DNA of 64,000 nucleotides from Ceratotherium simum simum (lineage: Eukaryota; Chordata; Mammalia; Perissodactyla; Rhinocerotidae): the NCBI RefSeq assembly GCF_000283155.1, contig NW_004454216.1, positions 5,437,226 through 5,501,225 of the forward strand, written 5' to 3'. Below, in pieces: positions 48,700 through 59,616 of the stretch. Position 1 is the first letter of the stretch; every line of letters starts with the position of its first letter. The notes under the pieces were generated by a model that was not told where the DNA came from, ran no database searches, and saw only the letters and a program-made list of their open reading frames with translations. The translations under genes were made by a program, and so were the position numbers.

Positions 48700-49300
48700 T
48701 TGTACCTGTAGTGTGACCCTGTGCCTCAGAGCGTAAGAATCATTTTGATCCAAGCCCCTAACACTTGACTTCATTCTTCTCTTTGTGAAACAATCTCATT
48801 AGAGAAATCGTGCTGCTGAGAGAGCAGGTCACTCAGCTGGGGGCAGGCAAAGAAAGTCTTGCTCGGCTTAGTCGTGACCTCTGTGAAAAGTGAAGTGTTA
48901 GTGAGGGGCCCTGGGATTTGCAGCATGCCGTGGCCAAGGTTGTCACCAGAGGCTGCTGGGAGTTTGGGCAGAAGGAAGAGTAATGAAGGGGTTGACTGAA
49001 CTGCTGCTGTGGGTGTTAGCATCAATTCTCCCCTCCTGGTTAGTAATGAGCTCTCTCCCCATCTGGTGGGAAATCCTGGATGGAAGGAGGAAGCGGGGTG
49101 CTGCCAAGGGTGATACTGGCAGTGATATATTTAGAACAAACACACACCTGGGTTGCTCATCACCTGCAGTCAACATTGACCTTATCGCATTTTGTACGCA
49201 AACAGAAGTGTTCATTAAAGAACCTAGGACTAGCTTTGATTTAAGACTCTTTTCAACCAATTTATATAATTTTTTATCTTGTTGTCTTTATAAAATGTAA
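48700..49300. promoter_or_regulatory. Candidate conserved non-coding block
   Basis: There is no recognisable repeat in 600 bp, although repeats occupy most of the sequence on its left. The block contains CpGs that would normally decay (GAAATCGTGC, TGCTCGGCTTAGTCGTGACC, GAAGCGGGG, CTTATCGCATTTTGTACGC). Motifs include CATCACCTGC (49158), GGTTAGTAATGAG (49038) and a TTTGATTTAAGAC run. Two 105-codon frames on opposite strands (48943-49260, 48983-49300) overlap here without domains. Function is inferred only. Confidence 0.35.
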
Positions 49301-50199
49301 TGGCAAAAATAATAATAATAACAAAATGCAACAGATTATGCCATTAAGCTTTTCATGCTCACATTCTCATCTCATGTATCTAGACATGGAGGACCAGATA
49401 TGACTGCAAAAAACCCAGGAAAAGCCCTGTGGTATCAGGGTGTTTGGGGGAGAAACTTCCAAAGACAGAGGTAACTGTTAGTCTCCTCTCATATTTCAAA
49501 GTGGAAAATGCAAAGGTTAGCACCCAGGTCACCAATGAAATACTTTGCTACACTTTAAAGCCCTTCAAGCCGAAAGATTCACAAAGGTTCATTGGATTGT
49601 GGGCTGTTCCGTGATACAAGGTTAAGAAGTAAAGATGATAAATGCTAGTCTCATTCAATTAGAGTGGGTTTTCTTCCTTCATTTCTCTCTCCTTTTACTT
49701 GCTATAGACTGGGTTTCCCAACCGGCTCTCCCTAGGAATGTGCTGACTAAGAGACTGTCCTACCTAAGAAAACTTTCCTTTTCCTTGTAGCAAATTAGCC
49801 ATAAATAGCCATATTGTTACTTTTGAATCTCCTAATATCCCTCCTAGAGGAGGTGCTCAAATAACAAAAGTGAAAACACAACACCCAACACTGTGCCTGA
49901 CTCATAATAGATGCTTATTAGGTGTTTATTCTTTTCTTTTAGCTGTAGAACCACAGGTAAAAAGGCTGCTTTCTGACGCTGAAAAAATCAGTCTGTAACT
50001 TTGACTGAATGGGGCTTTTTCTTAATTCAACATGCATCAGACCCAACTGTAAAATGGATGGAGTGGTGTTGGAGTCCCACCCCAAGCCACTGGTTATGTA
50101 GTTAACTACATAACTAACCCTTTTCTCCATTCTAAATTCTGTACCCATAGGTCCTAGTACTTCACCAGACCTATCTTACATGTCACTGAAAGAAGGATC
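49301..50199. other. Unassigned sequence
   Basis: An AATAATAATAATAACAAAATG run lies near 49307-49327. No gene or clear repeat. Confidence 0.4.
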
Positions 50200-50290
50200 T
50201 GGTAAATAAACATTTATTGTGTGTACCTATTATGTGTCAAGCACTGCCCCTTCCAGGAATGCTGATGTTTTTAAGATGACCCAGCAATAA
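50200..50290 (-). mobile_element. L2/MIR 3' end, minus strand
   Basis: AATAAACATTTATTGTGTGTACCTATTATGTGTCAAGCACTGCCCC is the shared antisense tail. Confidence 0.6.
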
Positions 50291-50509
50291 AACTATGTTT
50301 AATCACTAAAGACTGAATCCAAGGGTAGAATTTCAAGGTACTAAAGGATGCAGAAGTGGAGGGAACCACGGAGTCCTTTCAAGTTATCTTGAAGTTTGCA
50401 ACTTGTACTACCAAGTTGTAGACCTAGTCCTGTATATCTCAGGAGGGGCTCTTTTCTGCCTTCATGACATTATTTTTCTTTTATAAAACAAATTCAGATT
50501 TTCGTAGCA

Positions 50510-50645
50510 TTTTTAATTAGGAAAGGAATTTATAATCCACCTAATCAACGGATGAAATTTACTTATCTAAGATTACACAACTGGTTAATGGCTAAGCTTC
50601 TGCAGAACACCAAATTCTTTAACTCCCTGCCAAGAAATTTTATAA
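50510..50645 (-). mobile_element. MIR fragment, minus strand
   Basis: AACGGATGAAATTTACTTATCTAAGATTACACAACTGGTTAATGGCTAAGC resembles antisense MIR core (GATGAGGAAACTGAGGC...AAGGTCACACAGCTAGTAAGTGG). Confidence 0.6.
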
Positions 50646-50969
50646 ACTATACTGTGCTTGCACTTCTGTGTGTATTTTCACCTACCTGCTCAGTAGATCC
50701 AGAATTTTTCTCTTCAGAACCAGCACCAAGAAACTAAAGGAAGATATTTCTTCATATTCTCACCCACTCCACTTCTGTGCAGAATATATAATTTGTTCAA
50801 ATACCACCTATTTGAAGATTGAGACCTGAGTTTTGAGATAATGTCATAAGTAGAGTCCCACATGACCTCTTTAGCTTTGCCAAAATTTATAGCTCTCACC
50901 AATCTTTACAGACCCTTCTTGCCTCTTAAAAGTTCTGTGTCCCTCCTTCTGACTGTTTATGATTAAAGT

Positions 50970-50988
50970 TTGTTTGTTTGTTTGTTTT
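50970..50988. repeat. (TTTG)n microsatellite
   Basis: GTTTGTTTGTTTGTTTG, a short tetranucleotide run. Confidence 0.85.
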
Positions 50989-51085
50989 TGACTGTTCTGC
51001 CATGCTTTCCACTGTCCATTCCTGAGTTAATCATCTTCCTTTATGTTTCCATTTGGGGCACTGAAGATTAAGATGCTTTCCTGGT

Positions 51086-51200
51086 AGGAAAAGTTATATA
51101 TTTTATAAGTATAACCTATACTTAAAGTATAACAATATATAACTTATATTTTATAAGTTTATAAGTTATATATTGTGGACCCTACCAGGAAAAGTTATAT
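51086..51200. repeat. AT-rich stem-loop between direct repeats
   Basis: ACAATATATAACTTATA (51132-51148) and its exact reverse complement TATAAGTTATATATTGT (51160-51176) are separated by 11 bases, giving a perfect 17-bp hairpin stem. A 14-bp direct repeat, AGGAAAAGTTATAT, flanks it at 51086-51099 and 51187-51200. I cannot assign this to a known repeat family; it could be a small MITE-like insertion or a local rearrangement. Confidence 0.85.
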
Positions 51201-51859
51201 TCAGGGTTCACAATAATCAGCCAAGATTCCTATAGAATATTATTACAGCTAAGAGGTAAGTAACTAGCCATGTTCAACTTCCTATAGTGTACAAACACAG
51301 ATATCAAAAAACTACACAATAAATCATAAGTCAAATAGGGAACAGAAGGCACACTAACGTTCATGACACTATCTTCTTCCAAGTAAATCCTTACCTCTGT
51401 ATTGCTCTCTCCTCCCTTAACATCTGAAATGAAAATACCTTGACATTCCCCCGGGATTCTCGTTTTCTCTCCATTTCCTTTCGCTGGCCTATGACGTGAG
51501 ATCCATGGTTACAGAGTGTAATTTCTACATGCTGAGGTCAAGTTTCCTGAATATTCTGGACCCATACTCTTCTTTCCCTCACGCTTTTCTTGTATGCTCC
51601 CTCCTTTCTGCCACCCACTCCAGCCCTTTCCTGCCCCACACTTTCATTCTGTTGCACTCTGCCTTTCTTGCCGGGGTAATCTCACTTGGATATAATTCAA
51701 CAAATCCTATAAAACAAATCCAGCAATTCACAATATGCACTTAAGTATTGTAAAGGCAGCTCCCTATCTTCCCCCAGAATCCTTGGTTTCCACTAAGCAA
51801 TTAAAGCTACTACATTTCTCACATTTACATGTAGCAAAGGAAATATGATGTAGGCCTTT
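51201..51859. other. Unassigned sequence
   Basis: Pyrimidine-rich around 51540-51670 with an 82-codon frame (51496-51744) lacking any domain. Possibly a decayed L2. Confidence 0.35.
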
Positions 51860-52030
51860 TTTATAACCCACAGTCTTTGGGCGGAGGACATTTTTATCAA
51901 TGTGTTCTCTTCATATCTGTATTGTGAGCTACTTAGGGCTGTCTTCTCTTGCTTTGACCTCCTTCAAGAGCTCAGGGAGGTGCTCTACATACGGTGGTGT
52001 TAAATAAGTGCTTCTTGAATAAATTAATCA
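51860..52030 (+). mobile_element. L2 3' end, plus strand
   Basis: CATATCTGTATTGTGAGCTACTTAGGGCTGTC, GGTGGTGTTAAATAAGTGCTTCTTGAATAAATTAATC follow the L2 3' end (GTGAGCTCCTTGAGGG...CAATAAATG). Confidence 0.7.
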
Positions 52031-52154
52031 TTGAAGAAAAGAAACAAATGTGAATGCAAGGTGACATCTGAATTCAAAAGGATTAGAGATTCCCAAGTTC
52101 TTTTATTGGAATGAGAAGTGTTTAGTGAACTCTTTCTTGAATTTTATTTAATTT

Positions 52155-52960
52155 TAATAAATCATTCATTCATTTTATCTTTCAATAAATATTTATTCAG
52201 CAGGTACTATATGCTAGGTACTTTTCTGCTCATGGGGAATACAATTTCAAAGCAAACAAAAATTCTTTGCTCCCCTCATATATACTCTAATGTGAGGAGG
52301 TGTGGGAACGCAGGTAATCAATTAGACATAATAAATAAAATTTAAAAGCATATCATCAAGTAATAAATACATGAAACAATGAGAAAATGGAATGGGATAA
52401 TGGTCTCAGGAGTATATGGAGAGGGCAAGGTTGCTGTTTTAAATATAATTGTCAAAGTCAGACTCACTGAGAAGGTGAGATTTGAGCAAAGACTGGTAGC
52501 AGGGGAGAGGAGTCAAGTGGCCTTCTGGAGGAAGACCTTTCCAGGCAGAGAGTACAGCCAGTGCAAAGCCCAGAGGTGGGGGCATGCCTGGTGCATTTAA
52601 AGAAGAGCAGAAATGGGCCGGCCCGGTGGTGTCGCGGTGAAGTTCGCATGCTCCGCTTTGGTGGCCCGAGGTTTGCACGTTCGGATCCTGGGCGCGGACA
52701 TACGCACCGCTTGTCAAACCATGCTGTGGTGACGTCCCATGTAAAGTAGAGGAAGATGGGCACAGTTTTTAGCCCAGGGCTAATCTTCCTCAGCAAAAAT
52801 AGGAGGGTTGGCAATGGATGTTAGCTCAGGGCTAATCTTCCTCACTAAGAAAAAAAAACAAAGAGAAGAACAGAAAGACCACAGTGGCTGAGATAGACCA
52901 AGCAAGAACAGGAGTAGCAAAGCAGGAAAGAGAGGAGGGCAAAGAGTTCAGGGAAGGAAG
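52155..52960 (-). mobile_element. L2 LINE, minus strand, split by an ERE SINE
   Basis: Left part: AATAAATATTTATTCAGCAGGTACTATATGC, GGTGAGATTTGAGCAAAGACTGG, GAGTCAAGTGGCCTTCTGGAGGAAGACC, TTTCCAGGCAGAGAGTACAGCCAGTGCAAAGCCCAGAGG. After the SINE at 52614-52863 the consensus resumes with CACAGTGGCTGAGATAGACC. This is one antisense L2 interrupted later. Confidence 0.8.
52614..52863 (+). mobile_element. ERE-type equine SINE inserted in L2
   Basis: The head GGGCCGGCCCGGTGGTGTCGCGG, a B-box-like ACGTTCGGATCCTGGGCGC and two 3' units ending CTTCCTCACTAAG lead into an A-rich tail. A 13-bp target duplication AGAAGAGCAGAAA (52601-52613) and AGAAGAACAGAAA (52864-52876) differs by one base. The minus-strand frames at 52439-52814 are chance frames across the SINE and L2. 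Confidence 0.9.
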
Positions 52961-53479
52961 GCTGCAGATCCTTTTCTTCAGAAATGAAATAATACATGAC
53001 CTTGGTTGGGGGGGTGGGGCTTGTCCTCTGTTTGGGAAAGGAGAAGAAGGCCTGCTGGGAGTGGGCAGCCATGCAGCAACCTGCTGTGTGTGGGAGGCCG
53101 GTAGGAGGAAAAAGGCACAGAGAGCAGCAGATTACAAATGCTCACACAGATCTCTCAATGCACATGTGGTATTTCAGAGTTTGGTGAATATTTCAACAAG
53201 TCAGCTGCTGCAGCCAGCTTCTCAGCAAGCTGTTTCGCTCCAGTGCTTGCTAGTTCCTTAATTCTGCTGTCTTGTATGCCAGCTCTCTCCTTGCCTTCTT
53301 CTTCACCATCCCCTATCTAATCTTTGGGGCTGGGAAGAAACTTTTGAGATCAACCTTCCATAGGATGCATGATTTCCCCCAAAGCATCCTCAAAAAATGT
53401 GTTCGGCTAGCCTCTGCTTGAACATCTTTCCCACAAAGGGAAGTGCCATTCGATCTTTCAAACTCTCAACCAATCAATA
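52961..53479. other. Unassigned sequence
   Basis: G-rich around 52995-53060 with GGTTGGGGGGGTGGGG. Two overlapping open frames (52884-53261, 52996-53187) start at or near the L2 remnant and show no domain. Confidence 0.4.
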
Positions 53480-53855
53480 AGCGCTCATTCATACATTTAT
53501 CTATTCATTAATTTAACAAATATTTGTTGAGCATTTATGATTTCCCAGGCTTTGTTCTAAACAACGGATATGCAGCAAGGAATAAGATAAGTCACTGTCC
53601 TCATGAAACGTATATTCTACTGGAAGAGAGACCAATAAACTGATAAACAAATCGAATTTCAGACAAGAAGTACAAAGAAGAGAAATAAGACAAGGCAAAG
53701 AGATGTGATGAGAGATGGCCTATTTTAGATCTGAGTGAATTGAGGGAGCAAAACTTTCAGAATTCTGGAGAATAATGTTCCAAGTGTGGAGAATAGCAAG
53801 TGCAAAGGTCCAGAGTCAAGAAATGAATAAGCTCTTAGCACACGCCAGGCCTTGA
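53480..53855 (-). mobile_element. L2 LINE, minus strand
   Basis: AACAAATATTTGTTGAGCATTTATGATTTCCCAGGC, CAGCAAGGAATAAGATAAGTCACTGTCCTCATGAAACGTATATTCTACTGG and GAGAATAGCAAGTGCAAAGGTCCAGAGTC follow the antisense consensus in order. Confidence 0.85.
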
Positions 53856-53864
53856 TTTCACGGT

Positions 53865-54035
53865 AGGACAATGGTTCTTGGCTCCTGATGCACATCAGCA
53901 CCCCTGTGGAACAGTTCAGGACGCCATCCCCTGCAAGACCTCCTAAATCCAAATCTCTAATAATGGAAGTTAAATATGGCTGTTTTTTCAAAAGGCTCCA
54001 CCAGTTGTTCAGCCAGGTTTGAGAAACATTACACT
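53865..54035 (+). mobile_element. MER5A-like hAT remnant
   Basis: CAATGGTTCTTGGCTCCTGATGCACATCAGCACCCC starts with the MER5A head (CAGTGGTTCTCAAAC...), and CCAGGTTTGAGAAACATTAC near the end mirrors it as the other terminal inverted repeat. Confidence 0.75.
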
Positions 54036-54879
54036 AGTGATCCAGCTGTGAACAATACGAGCATTTTCTCTATCCTCATGGAATCCTGTAGGTGAGCTCC
54101 CAATGCTAGAAGCTTGTTTATGTATATGTATGTTCGTTCAAAACCCATTTCCCTGTGACTTCCTGTCCTTTGGCCTTATATCCCCTGGGACTACAAAGAA
54201 GATCAATCACACTTGCATGTGGCAGTCCTTCGGGTATTTGAAGACAGCATTTTTTCTAATGAGTTCCTTTGATCCCTCTGTATGAGATATCATACCTTTA
54301 CCAGTCACTCTCGCCTAGACATGCTCTAAGAGCCCACATTCTTTTTTAAGTGCAGTGCCTAGAATTAACATAGCATTGTCCGTGATCGTGAGGCAGCACC
54401 TGCTCATCTCCAAGCACCTGTTTTCCGCATTTCCTCATACATCTCACACAATAGTTCAACATACTCCCTTGCAAGTTCTTTTTAATGTATTTTAGGATGT
54501 ACTGTGATCTTTCTCTGTTATTTTCTTTGTATCTTATATATTTACCATTTATGTTGTTCAGTTATTTTTCATCATTTTGTCCTTTGGACCTAAAGTTCTC
54601 CTCAAATAGCATGATTAAATGCATCTGACTTGCCTTATAAATCCCCTCCCATTGATTCAGCCTCTCCTCTTCCTGTTTTCCTGCACTATGCATGTCAACA
54701 TCTTCTATCCATTCATATCTAATATTATTCAGAAAAATGTTGATTGACCCAATTAACTGGAACACTCAATCAGTGACATTCTACTTTTAGAATAAAAAGG
54801 GAAATTTTAAATAAATGAGCCAATAACTGAGAGTTAATTAAGAAGAACTTTCAAGGTATGTTTCAGGGTCAGTTCACAT
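54036..54879. other. Unassigned sequence
   Basis: No gene or repeat is recognised with confidence. Confidence 0.4.
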
Positions 54880-55680
54880 TAGTTACACTCCAAAAATGTT
54901 TGCAATGTCTCTGGTCCATATTGTTGTACAGGTTGTAATTATCAAAACAAATCTAGTCTTTTTCATGATACTTCATACTTACCAATACAGGCAGGCCCTT
55001 CCCTAATGTTTGTGGGTCCTGGAGCAAAAGTACACGTGGAGGTCCCTAACCCAATAGATATATGTTTTAATACTACAAATCAAGCTTAAAAAAATTCTAT
55101 CTTATAACTGATAAAATTATTTTAAAATGGCATGGAAGCAAAGTTTGAATTAAGATTTTTGAATACCTCAGAGTTCTGTACCAGAATGTGATGGTGTTGA
55201 GGGCTGAATCCTGGATCCTGGCTTGTGGCCCATCCTTCTCCTCTTTCCTCACTTGGCTTTGTCTCATAGCACAAGCAGCTTTCTGAATACGTGTGTGGAC
55301 ACTCTGGCCCATGTGTCCAGGCTCCATACCCCCTACCCGTGAACAGTTGTCCCTTGTCCACTCCCTGGGCCTAGGAATACACACACCTGGGACATAGCCT
55401 ATCTCCAAAGAATGGACTAGGAAAGAAGCCCAGGTAGAGCCTGGAAGCAAACTAGAAGCTGTTGGGGCAGGTAATTTAGGGGTCCATATACCTAGAGCAT
55501 GGTCTAGAAGGTTGTGGGGTAGACACTGGCTGTGGGAAGACATATTCCTTTGGCCCCATGGATTCCTTGTCTCATGAGGAGGATAATGCCAAGAGAAAAG
55601 GCCAGAACAGAGCCTGCCGAAGTGTAGGACCCACATCACGTATTCCCTAGCCTGGCTCTAAGCACAGTATAGAACTAAAA
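54880..55680. other. Unassigned; contains the longest open frame in the window (minus strand)
   Basis: A 180-codon minus-strand frame at 55097-55639 begins MMWVLHFGRLCSG and ends in a hydrophobic stretch. No domain, signal peptide or membrane segment pattern is convincing, and a second minus frame overlaps it at 55122-55361. The composition is GC-richer than surrounding DNA. It could be an old repeat or retrovirus-derived fragment I cannot name, or chance. Confidence 0.3.
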
Positions 55681-55974
55681 GAGAATTAGTAGAACTCTAT
55701 ATTTTAGAGGGATTTTAGTTGCAAAGACTAAAGTGAAATGGGTTTCCAGTTAACATCAATTTGACCCAACATTTATTTATGGATAATTTCTGATGTAGTT
55801 TTTTTTTTTAAAGAGTATTATTTCCCCTACAGTACTTTCCTAAGAGATTCAATAAATAATTCTGCAGGACAACAAAAAACTTTTTCTCGTGCTTCATCAG
55901 CCTAGGTAATGTTCAATGAAATAATCTTTCAAAATTGCCTTCCACCTGATCCCAATATGAGGCAGTCTTTACTC
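55681..55974. other. Unassigned sequence
   Basis: Poly-T run at 55799-55809. Nothing else recognised. Confidence 0.4.
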
Positions 55975-56085
55975 TTCCTAAAAGACTAAATGTCTTTACA
56001 TAAGTTGCTTTACCTCTCTAGTAAATGAGAGGGCAATGTTTGGGCAATCTGTAAGGTCCCTTTCAATTTCTACATCGTCTCTGCC
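55975..56085 (+). mobile_element. MIR-like fragment, plus strand, weak
   Basis: TAAGTTGCTTTACCTCTCTAGTAAATGAGAGGGC, then CAATCTGTAAGGTCCCTTTCAATTTCTAC, resembles a MIR3-type core and tail. Confidence 0.5.
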
Positions 56086-56279
56086 ATGCTTATGCATTCA
56101 CTGTTTTATAGCCATACAGAACAAGTCCATTGACATTTCATTTTAGCTGAGAATTTTAATCAAGGCCAAAAAATTCAAATTAGGAAAAAAACAAAACTTT
56201 ATTATTTCTTGCTAATGCGAAACTGAATGAGGTTCCTAGGGATTCAGTGAAAGCAGCATGGCGACCCTATACAGTTCAA

Positions 56280-56500
56280 TTGGTAAACATTTTAAAGCAC
56301 CTCCTGCCCATCACCTTGCTAGTCACTGGACAGAAAACAGAAGACAAGTGTTAAGAATAGACACACAGATCAAGTTACGTAGTGCCCCCCTCCTGAAGTA
56401 GTTTGGAGACAGATAATGCTGAAACATATTATAATACAATGTGATACGGGGTCTAATGTAGAAATGAAAAAAGTGTTGTGAATATTTTAGAAGGGGAAGT
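56280..56500 (-). mobile_element. L2 fragment, minus strand
   Basis: TTGGTAAACATTTTAAAGCACCTCCTGCCCATCACCTTGCTAGTCACTGG, then a diverged antisense L2 body, is the likely reading. Confidence 0.5.
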
Positions 56501-56659
56501 TTTTCTCTGGTGACTCACAATGATATTCAGGCTTCTTCTAGAAGGCTAAGTAGGAGTTCACTGAGTGGAAAAGAAGAAAGGGCTCTGCCAGGCAAAAGGG
56601 ACAATATAAGATATGGAAACACGATGTGTTTAGGAAATAGTATAAATTTTCAGTAAAGT

Positions 56660-56771
56660 AAAAGAAGATTATTGTGATAATAGTAATAGTTAATGGGATA
56701 TATTGAGCACATTCTATATACCAGAACATATGCCTAGCACTTCATATAGACTATCTCAGTTAAGACTTACA
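56660..56771 (-). mobile_element. MIR SINE, minus strand, left half (split by L1)
   Basis: GATATATTGAGCACATTCTATATACCAGAACATATGCCTAGCACTTCATATAGACTATCTCAGTTAAGACTTACA is the antisense 3' half of a MIR. Its right half resumes at 60870 after a 4.1-kb L1 insertion. Confidence 0.8.
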
Positions 56772-56998
56772 GAGGTATGCTATCAGCAAGATGGTGGAAT
56801 GAGAAGTGCTAGCCCTTGTTGTCCCACAGAAACACTGATTTAATGATGATATATGGACCAGAATACCTCTATGAGAATTCCAGAATCCAATTAAGAAGCT
56901 TCAGTACCCCAGCTGAGCACAAAGCCAAGAACAGTTGCATCAAAAGAGGTAAAAAGAGCAATTTCACTTTATCTGCATCAGCCCTTCCCCCAAGCTGA

Positions 56999-57440
56999 CA
57001 CAGCTCAGCACAGGGAGAGAATGCACCACCTTGCAACTTCTCCCTTGGGGGAATGAGAAGAATGGAGTGTGTGCCCAATATTCCAGCTTTTTGGAGGGCT
57101 GCTTGAGGGACTGGTTTCTGGCTCACTTTACTTGGAATGCTGATGGAACAGACATAGTTTGGATTCCTAGGGGCCACTGAGAACAAAGAAAAGCAGCGAA
57201 GATGGCTTGCTGTGGCTGGCACAGCTCACCATGATCGAGAGAAGGCACACAATTCGAGTCTTCTTCTTTGGGAAGGAAGAAAAGGAGTGGAGCATGTGTC
57301 CAGCATTCCAGATTGTTGGAGGGTTGCTCACAGGACTGAAATGTCTCTCCTGACTCTGGGTGCTGATGGGAAACCATCTGATTTTGGATGCCTGGGGGCT
57401 GCTGAAAACAAGGGAGAGCAGGACAACTTGCCACTGTAGA
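56999..57440 (+). repeat. Two tandem units in the L1 5' region
   Basis: CACAGCTCAGCACAGGGAGAG at 56999 and CACAGCTCACCATGATCGAGAG at 57220 start two units with a period of about 221 bp. Shared landmarks recur at that spacing: ATTCCAGCTTTTTGGAGGGCTGCTTGAGGGACTG near 57079 and ATTCCAGATTGTTGGAGGGTTGCTCACAGGACTG near 57305, then TGCTGATGG. Such repeated 5' units resemble the monomer-type L1 promoters known in some mammals. Confidence 0.75.
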
Positions 57441-59373
57441 ACCAGAGAATTTCCTGTGCCACAGACAGACAGTAGAGGGAGCAGGAGATTATGAGCTCTT
57501 GAAATAGAAACTAGCATGTTTCTCTAATTGAGAAATTGAATGTACAAACTCAGAAAAATTTCATCCTCCCAATAGAGGTTTCAGAAGCCCCCAGAATCTC
57601 TAGTTGGGCTGATTGGTGAGGGTCTTTCCTTGTATGAAGTCAGTCCATAAAGATTGGGTGAGGTGGCTGTTTTTTCAAATGTGCACATTCCAACACAAAG
57701 TTATGAGACACACAAAGAAGTAGGGAAACATCTGCAAAGAGAAGAACAAAATAAACATCCAGAAATTGATCCTAAAGAAATGAAGATGTATTAATTACCT
57801 GGCAAAAAATTCAAAATAACCATCATAAAGGTGCTCTGTGAGTTCAAGGAAACAATATATGAACAAGACAAGAATGTCAACAAAGATAGAAAATATAAAA
57901 AAGAGACAAACAGAAATTTTGAAGCTGAAGTGTGATTGAACTGAAAAATTCACTAGAGCAGTTCAACAGCAGACTTGATCAAGCAGAAGAAACAATCAGC
58001 AGACTCAAAGATAGGCCATTGGAAATTATCCAGTCACAGGAACAAAAAGGAAAAAAAAAAGAGTGAAAAAGAGTGAAGAAAGCCTAAGGGAGGAATGGGT
58101 TACCATCAAGCAGACCGATATATGCATTAGAAGAATCCCAGAAGGAGAAGAGAAAAAGGAGCAGAAAATTTATTTAAAGAAATAATGGCTGAAAACTTCC
58201 CAAATCTGAGGAAGGAGGTGGACATCCAGATTCAAGAATCCTAACAGACTCTACCTAGGTGGAACTCAAAAAATCTGTTCCAAGACACATTACAATTAAA
58301 TTGTCAAAATCAGAGACAAAGAGAAAATTTTGAAAGCAGCAGGAGAAAAGCAACTCCTCATGTACAAGGAAACTCCCATAAGACTATAAGCATATTTCTC
58401 AGCATAAACATTGCAGGCCAAAAGAGAATGGGATCATATATTCAAAATACTAAAAGAAAAAAAACATGTAGCCAAGAATACTATGTCTAGCAAAACTACT
58501 CTTCAAAAATGAAGAAGAAATAAAGACTTGCCCAGAAAAACAAAATCTGAGGGAGTTTGTCACCACTACATACACTTATCTTATAAGAAATGCTAAAGGG
58601 AGTCCTTCAAGTGAAAATGAAAGAGCACTAAACAGCAACACAAAAGCATATGAACTATAAAGTTTGCTAGTAAAGGTAAATATATAGATAAATCCAGAAT
58701 ACTGTAATACTATAACAGTGGTGGATAAATCGCTTTTACTTCTGGTATAGAAGTTAAAAGGCAAAATTATAAATAAAAACTATAACTATAAAAAATTTAA
58801 TGGATATGTATATGAAAAGATGTAATTTTTGACATCAATAACACAAAGTGTGTGTGGAAGGGGAGAAGCAAAAATGTAGAGGATTTATATGCAATTGAAG
58901 TTAAACTGTTATCAGCTAAAGTAGATTGTTATTATTTTAAGATGTTCTATGTGAGCCCTGTGGTAACCAAAAAGAAAATACCTATAGAAGATATACAAAA
59001 GAAAATGAGAAAGGAATCAAAGCATATCACTACAAAAAATCAATGAAACACAAAGGGACCGAGCCAGAGAGTAAGAGAGGGACAAAAAAATCTACAAGAT
59101 ATACAGAAAACAATTAACAAAATGACAATTGTAAGTTCTTCCCTATCAATAATTTTTTAAATATAAATGGATTTAACTCTCCAGTTAAAAGACATAGAGT
59201 GGCTGAATGGATAAAAAAGCAAGATTCAACTATATGCTGTCTATGAGAGACTCACTTTAGATTTAAGGACACACATAGGCTGAAACTGAAAGTATGGAAA
59301 AAGATATTTTATGCAAATGGTAACCAAAAGAGAGCAGGGGTAACTATATTCATGTCAAACAAAACAGACTTTA

Positions 59374-59616
59374 GGGGCTGGCCCAGTGGCACAGCGGTTG
59401 AGTGCACACACTCCGCTGCGGTGGCCCGGGGTTTGCTGGTTCAGATCCCGGGCGCACGCTGATGAACCGCTTGTCAAGCCATGCTGTGGTGGTGTCCCAT
59501 ATAAAGTAGATGAGGATGGGCACAGATGTTAAACTAGGGTCAGTCTTCCTCAGCAAAAAGAGGAGGATTGGCAATGGATGTTAGCTCAGGGCTGATCTTC
59601 CTCACACACACACAAA
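59374..59616 (+). mobile_element. ERE-type equine SINE inserted in the L1 endonuclease region
   Basis: The head GGGCTGGCCCAGTGGCACAGCGG, the B-box-like GGTTCAGATCCCGGGCGC and two 3' units end in CTTCCTC(AC)n followed by A. The 17-bp target duplication AAACAAAACAGACTTTA is exact: 59357-59373 and 59617-59633. It is the third layer of the nest. The 67-codon minus frame at 59371-59574 lies across it and is a shadow. Confidence 0.95.

Noticed and set aside
56869..57517. Several overlapping minus-strand frames of 103-117 codons
   Set aside because: All lie across the 5' tandem units of the sense L1; similar frames recur because the units are duplicates.
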